A stretch of 64,000 bases of DNA from contig NC_092859.1 in assembly GCF_032062135.1 (NCBI RefSeq), positions 69,176,884-69,240,883 on the forward strand. The letters run 5' to 3'. The notes beneath the pieces are model-generated. The model did not search any database, was not told the DNA's origin, and saw nothing but the letters and a program-made list of their open reading frames with translations. Position numbers and translations under genes: made by a program. This DNA comes from Pyxicephalus adspersus (Eukaryota; Chordata; Amphibia; Anura; Pyxicephalidae). Below, piece by piece: positions 58,813 through 64,000 of the stretch (positions are counted from its first letter, which is position 1; each line of letters begins with the position of its first letter).

Positions 58813-58846
58813 CTGAAGAAGCAGATATTTGCTGCAAAACACAGCG
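58813..58846 (+). ncRNA. Decayed hammerhead-ribozyme-like motif
   Basis: CTGAAGA (58813-58819) is followed by GCAG/CTGC (stem II) and AAAA in place of GAAA; the stem III and UH parts are lost. It lies about 2.1 kb after the Penelope endonuclease remnant on the same strand. Confidence 0.35.
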
Positions 58847-58869
58847 AATAAAAATGAGACTGTTCAGCG

Positions 58870-61739
58870 ATGGAATATGAGAATGTTTTCAGATGGTTTT
58901 AGCTTTTGTTAATAAAATGCTTAATTTTTTTTTAAAGACTGTAATATTCTTCTCTGCCTAAAAAGTCTCCCATGTTTTTTGTTTTTTTGAATGCCTAAAA
59001 TAAGTGAACAATAGTTTATCAGACCTTTTATATCCCAGTGTATTACAATGTACAATTTTATTTAGTATAATTTTATTTGCAATGTAATTTATTTGCATAC
59101 GTGCCACAACTAATAAAGCAGTTTGGAATATTAAAAAACATCTTCAACATTACAAAAATAAATCCTTACTAAAGAAAAGAAAAAACTGTTACAATCATAA
59201 TCATTTTACAAGTTTTGCTTATGGAGATAAAGAGAATATGGAGAAAAAAGTTAATTATTTGACAATAATCTTTATATTGTCAGACTTATTATTTAATGAA
59301 AAAACATGATCAAAAATCCAAAGACATTTCTTTTTTGCATATGTCATATACAGAAAAGAAACGTAATTAAGGTAATCAAGTTCAGCTGTCCTTTAAACCA
59401 TATTTTTGGGATAATAATTCCCATTTCACTGTTCCCTCCTACACCCCTTTAACTAACCACTGACAAGGTGAAAAAAAAGATAAATCCATTTTACTAACCT
59501 ATCTAATTTTACCTGAAGCCATAGTTACTTGATACTCCATCCCCCATCTTTGTTCATATCTGGCAGGGTTCTTCCTCAAGTATCTTCAAACGATTACCCT
59601 TCTGCATTAATACCTCCTACCTAGCAGATCACTCCTAATTTCTGGCAAAAAACAGGGCTGTTCAGTGTCGTCTTTTGTTGACAAAATACCCAGCAATGAA
59701 TTGTCATTCTGGCCTGACCATTCAAGATTTTCAACAGGAAAAGAAAAAAGAAGACTTGTCAGGAAACCTAAATCTGCAACCTTCCCTGACTGTTTCCATC
59801 GGAAGGACATGTAAGATGTGCTAAATAAAAGTTTTTGCATGATCATTTCCTTCTTTCTAGTCTTATTGGAGGGATTGTATTGCCTGTGTAAGATTGCTGT
59901 TTCAAGCAAGTTAGTGCTGGTAATGTAGGGATGGGATTGTTGGTTTTCTGTTGGTTGTGATTAAGGTGGAGTGATGTGTTGCTGGTAAACAGCTGCAGGT
60001 CTGGTAGAGTGGAGGGCACTTGATGTGGCTGGTTTCTGTACATGACATAAGCATATATGGGTTTTTTTATGTAGTCAATAGATTCTGAGTGCATATCATT
60101 ACAAGGTAATGGCAAACGCACTCATTGGTATGACGAGTTGAAGGCTTCCTACATGCTTTTTTGTTATAACAAACTTTTTTAAAAACATTTTTTATATAAT
60201 CTACTTCTTATCTTTTACTTATGTGGATTTGATCTATACATTACTTATGCCAATTTGGATTAATATATATTAAGTATATTTAATAATTGAGCATTTTTGT
60301 GCAATCAGTAAAGGAGACATTTTATTGTTATATTTATATACATTTCCTATATTCTTGGGCACCACGTATTATTATATTACTTCCTATTGGCTGTCCATGG
60401 CAGATCATTTTTTCTGAAGGCACTAGAAGACTCACAGCTATGACATCAGTAAGAGGGCATGAGCAAGGGTTGGTTCGTTGCAGCAGTGGATCTGTGGTCT
60501 ACAGGGGAGGGACCAGAACCATCAAAGGACCTGAACAGTGGGTGTAGGTATTACAGGTTCTGCACAGTGGCTAACTGTTGGCTACATCAGTAACTGAGTA
60601 GATAAATATATCTTCTTTCATAAAATATAACATAGTTAGTTCAGGATGAATTAGGGTGAAGTGAGAAGTAGGGGTGGGCAATTCTTGATTTTCCCAGAGA
60701 TAGGCTTTATTGTAATTTGTTACTTCTTTTACCTTTTTTTTAAAACACCACAAACCTGTTTTTTTACCAGTTTCTATATATACAGTACATGTAAACGTGA
60801 TGCTAATGTTTCTCATTTTTTGTGTTCCTGTACAAATCCCTCTAAGTTGGAATTAACAGCACTTTGTATGTGTGAGGTTTGTTTATTTGGAATTATTGGC
60901 ACTAGTATGCAATGAACATCCCAAATATTAATGTTCAGACTCCTGCTCTTCTCTGGAAGGACTTTCAAATTCCAGAGTCTAAACTTTTTATTCAAATTGT
61001 TACTGATGTTCTGAAATCTAAAAATATTTATACTGTGCTATTACAGAGAAATTATGACAACCTTGGTTGGAACTTTGCAACACATTTAATGTACTTTTAT
61101 TAAGAAATTACACAAAATTCCTGTAGCACTAATTTAGTTTTTTTGTTATAGTGGAACTCCAGGCAAGCAGTTTTTATAGACATTACCTGAAATACCTTAA
61201 CTATGGTTTTAGCAATAAAACAAAAAATTATTATTGTTTTATTTCGAATAAATTTCTAACTCTTGAAATTACTATGATTTATACACCTCTTTTATTAAGT
61301 AAGAATATTCTGCCTAGGTCAGCTCCCTTTTACCTGTACAAAAATGATTCAGCTGATTCACTGTCCAATGAGTAAAATTTGGGGCATAGGTGATAAACTC
61401 CACTGCTGAACCAGAGAAATGATTTGCTTAATTAGGAATTACAAGTCTGAATGTGCAGAATGGAAAAATGTGAGTAAATAAATGGTTGTATAAATACCCA
61501 AATAATACGCACCTGTCCCTGTTCTGTCGTGTTCGAATGTATCCTGATCTTCAGCCATTTTAAGTGGTCCTGGCAACTCAAATTAAAGCCAGGATTATTT
61601 TGTATCTGTTAGCAAACACATGCACTGCAGGAAATTTGCAGCAATCAGACAGGTAAAAATACTTATTGCAGAAGGAACATTGCTTGTCAGATAATACATT
61701 TTCAAACTAAGATTTTAGTTTCATTTTTTGCTTGGGGTA
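58870..61739. other. No gene recognised
   Basis: AT-rich sequence. Frames at 59607-59909 and 59843-60121 (minus) and 60287 (plus) show no domain I recognise. Confidence 0.5.
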
Positions 61740-62200
61740 ATAGGTGTTATTGCACAACCTAAATCTCCCAGTGATTAATTGCTTCTGGAACATTTAATGA
61801 TCTTAGAGGTTCTACACAAGCAATCTACAGTTGTCCAGCTGATTTCTTATGACTCTGCAATTCGGAAATTATTTACATACCTTGCCCTAATTGACTGATA
61901 TTTAGTCTTTTAATTGCTTTTAAGGAATGGAATACATTCTTAAATTATGAAATTCTAATTAATTGACAGGTGAGTTTGACCAGCAGTTGACCTCCTTTTG
62001 ATGTGCTTTTCACCAGCTTCCATCAGCTTTTGCTTTTTCATAGACTTGTATGAGAATGAAGGATGTCTGCTGTAAACAAAAGACTATCAACACAGGGTAA
62101 AACTGTGCATTGCAGTTAACAGCATTTAATTTAGTGACTTCAGGTGTCAGGGAAAACTTTGCTGTTTGGTCACCACCACTTTTATATGGAATAATCATGA
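61740..62200. promoter_or_regulatory. Candidate conserved non-coding element (speculative)
   Basis: A repeat-free stretch with balanced composition and dense transcription-factor-like words: ATTAATTG, TTTAATTGC, GGAATG, CTAATTAATTGACAGG, ACAGGTG. It lacks the homopolymers and decay typical of its neighbours. This is an impression only; conservation cannot be seen from one sequence. Confidence 0.2.
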
Positions 62201-63582
62201 TTTAACTTTTAATGTTTAACTTCAAATAGCCTTATAAAAAACTGTCCTTTAATGCTCACTATAATGTCAGTGGCTCAGTTGTTCACTGTCATATCCTATA
62301 TGCTTCTGTATTTTTTTTTACTTAGAAAGTATTCCAACATCTCCAAGTGTAATGTATGTTTCATATTTCAAATGTTTTCTTCATAAAATGACCTAGCTAA
62401 TATAGGCCAGAATAACTGAAGACTATGAAGTCATCTGAAAAAAATGCTATGCCACGGGGATCTGTACTACGGCTTGCTGCCCTGAGACACAGGCTTTTCC
62501 ATGGGTTGCAGCCCATTTATGACTCATGAAGCATAATGGTGTATTGTGAACACTTTGGGAACATGAGAATGTCTGCAATATTCAGAAATGATATAAATTG
62601 TCAAGATAGCTAAATTGCATTCTTCTAAAAAATAAGGACAGATGTGATGTGCGTAAAGAGAATACACTTGGTAAAACAATGACTGATACTTCATTAACAG
62701 TCTATATATTCCCTGAAGTTACAGGGGCAAATAAGCCTGAAAATGCTGGTAACTTAGCTCACCGAGAGTTGCTGTTTTTTTGGGCGACTGTGATTATTAA
62801 TATTTGTGCTACCAATTTGAGGATATTTTTCTAGTATGTTTGCAACTACTACTTGGCATGCTTGCAATTCTTAGGGTGACAATTTACAGTTTTTACATTA
62901 CCAATGGCAACCCATCTTGTAACTGAACCCAACAAAGCACCAACATACCACTGCCTATAACTGGGCAAATAAGCCTTATGAAAAAGTTTTGGCTAAACAG
63001 GTTTACATTACAATAGGGAAACAATTTATTCATAGTGAAACAATTCAATACAGGTACAGGTAGAAGCTTCTTCCCTTGTGTTAGGCTTGCCCTAACACAA
63101 ATGAGAAACAACACCGCAAGGCATTATTTAAAAACAGAACAGTATCAAATATAGCAAATTGGAGACAGAATAATGTATCTGACTTTGTATTATAAAAACT
63201 TGAAAAACCCTAAAAATGGCCAGTGGTAAACTTGCAGCAGAGTATGGGGCGATGGCGATGGGGCCCTTAGGAACAACATTAGTGCACTCAGTTTTCTAGT
63301 GAATGTATTAGCTGTCCGCATAGATAATGAAATGTAGGCCTCTGGCATGGGATGACCACCTACAATCTCTAATGACTGGTATCTTTCCTGGACGGGCTTG
63401 CTAATTTCTCTTATCATGCTACAGGAAACTGTTTCTGCTCTGGGGTAGCTAGTGAGTGTTCTGGCTTCAACCTGGTAAATAAAGCAGCAGAAGGTGAAGT
63501 GGCAGGGGCACAGGCCACAAAAAGCTCCAGCCAGGGGCAACATTAGTTAAAGTGTGTATGTATAGCTAAACTTTTTCTCTTT
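62201..63582. other. No gene recognised; one unexplained 117-codon minus frame
   Basis: AT-rich sequence. At 63543-63190 the minus strand is open for 117 codons (MLPLAGAFCGLCPCHFTFCC...), in a less AT-rich stretch. No domain or splice context is recognised, so it is not called as a gene. Confidence 0.4.
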
Positions 63583-64000
63583 TTAGTTTTAACGCAGAAC
63601 TAAACTTCAAAAAAATACACCTACATTTTTTTTTTCGGTCCGCATCGTCCCAGTATCCATCTTCGACCAGCATCGTCATTTCTTCTCTCTTCTAGTTTCT
63701 TCATTCTATGTCACCCGATCTCGCACTGTTCAGGCATGAGATCAAATGACATAGATAGGGAAAAAGATTGCAACAGACAACTTTTTTCTTCCATTAAAAA
63801 AAGGGTCCCTGCATTTGCTGCAGCGATCAAGACAGATTAGGGGTGCAAAGTCTCCAGGGATACCTGCGCATACCCTGACCTGATGAGCATGAGCAGAAAG
63901 AGCAGCCAAGAGCCTCCCGGGATACGTGACATAGGTATCCTGGAAGGCTTTGCGCCTCCATTCTGTCTTAATCGCTGTGAAAGGGGAGAAGGCGAGGTGC
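63583..64000. repeat. D-family-like repeat with 42-base imperfect inverted repeat
   Basis: TTAACGCAGAACTAAACTTC resembles the start of the repeats at 30614 and 33133. TCACCCGATCTCGCACTG follows, reversed relative to 30614. Arms at 63821-63862 and 63936-63977 pair over most of 42 bases. The window ends inside it. Confidence 0.55.

Overview
The window looks like an intergenic, repeat-rich stretch of an anuran amphibian genome, probably a ranoid frog. It is AT-rich, has no operon structure or dense coding, and carries one assembly gap of 287 N (40722-41008). The remnants of L1-like, L2/CR1-like, Tc1, mariner, hAT, Penelope-like and tyrosine-recombinase elements form a typical frog transposon mixture. 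Several non-coding repeats resemble ones I remember from frog genomes; that recognition is from memory and was not searched. I find no host protein-coding gene that I can name. One unassigned reading frame (17830-18129) could be an exon.

Layout. 0-2.5 kb: a satellite of about 13 units of roughly 128-146 bp, then a two-copy 300-bp repeat. 3.2-9.3 kb: a short hAT element and several L1-like ORF2 pieces on both strands. 10-16.4 kb: MITEs (one of 517 bp with nested hairpins), an L2/CR1-like reverse transcriptase remnant and a 251-bp hAT element. 17.8-18.1 kb: the unassigned frame. 21.3-22.3 kb: a decayed Tc1 transposon. 23.4-38.4 kb: a mosaic with duplicated blocks A/A' (269 bp, identical), B/B' (about 1.2 kb) and D/D', two half-copies of one dead mariner, a tRNA-like SINE and a second Tc1 piece. 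It also holds a broken copy of an uncharacterised cysteine-rich protein family at 28-29.6 kb. 38.4-42.8 kb: mostly unique-looking AT-rich DNA with the gap. 44.5-48.1 kb: a nearly complete but dead tyrosine-recombinase retrotransposon (reverse transcriptase, RNase H, tyrosine recombinase, SGNH hydrolase; Ngaro-like order). 48-55 kb: sparse SINE/MITE pieces. 55.3-58.9 kb: palindromic MITEs and a Penelope-like GIY-YIG endonuclease remnant beside a tandem duplication. 59-63.5 kb: gene-poor, with one stretch that could be a conserved non-coding element. The window ends in a repeat of the D family.

The most interesting signal is a set of short hammerhead-ribozyme-like motifs on both strands. One (26675-26716, minus) keeps the whole core; the others are partly decayed. 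Such motifs are known from Penelope-like retroelements, and a Penelope-type endonuclease remnant lies in the window. No gene here appears to work with another; the coding parts are broken mobile elements. All family assignments come from reading translations by eye.
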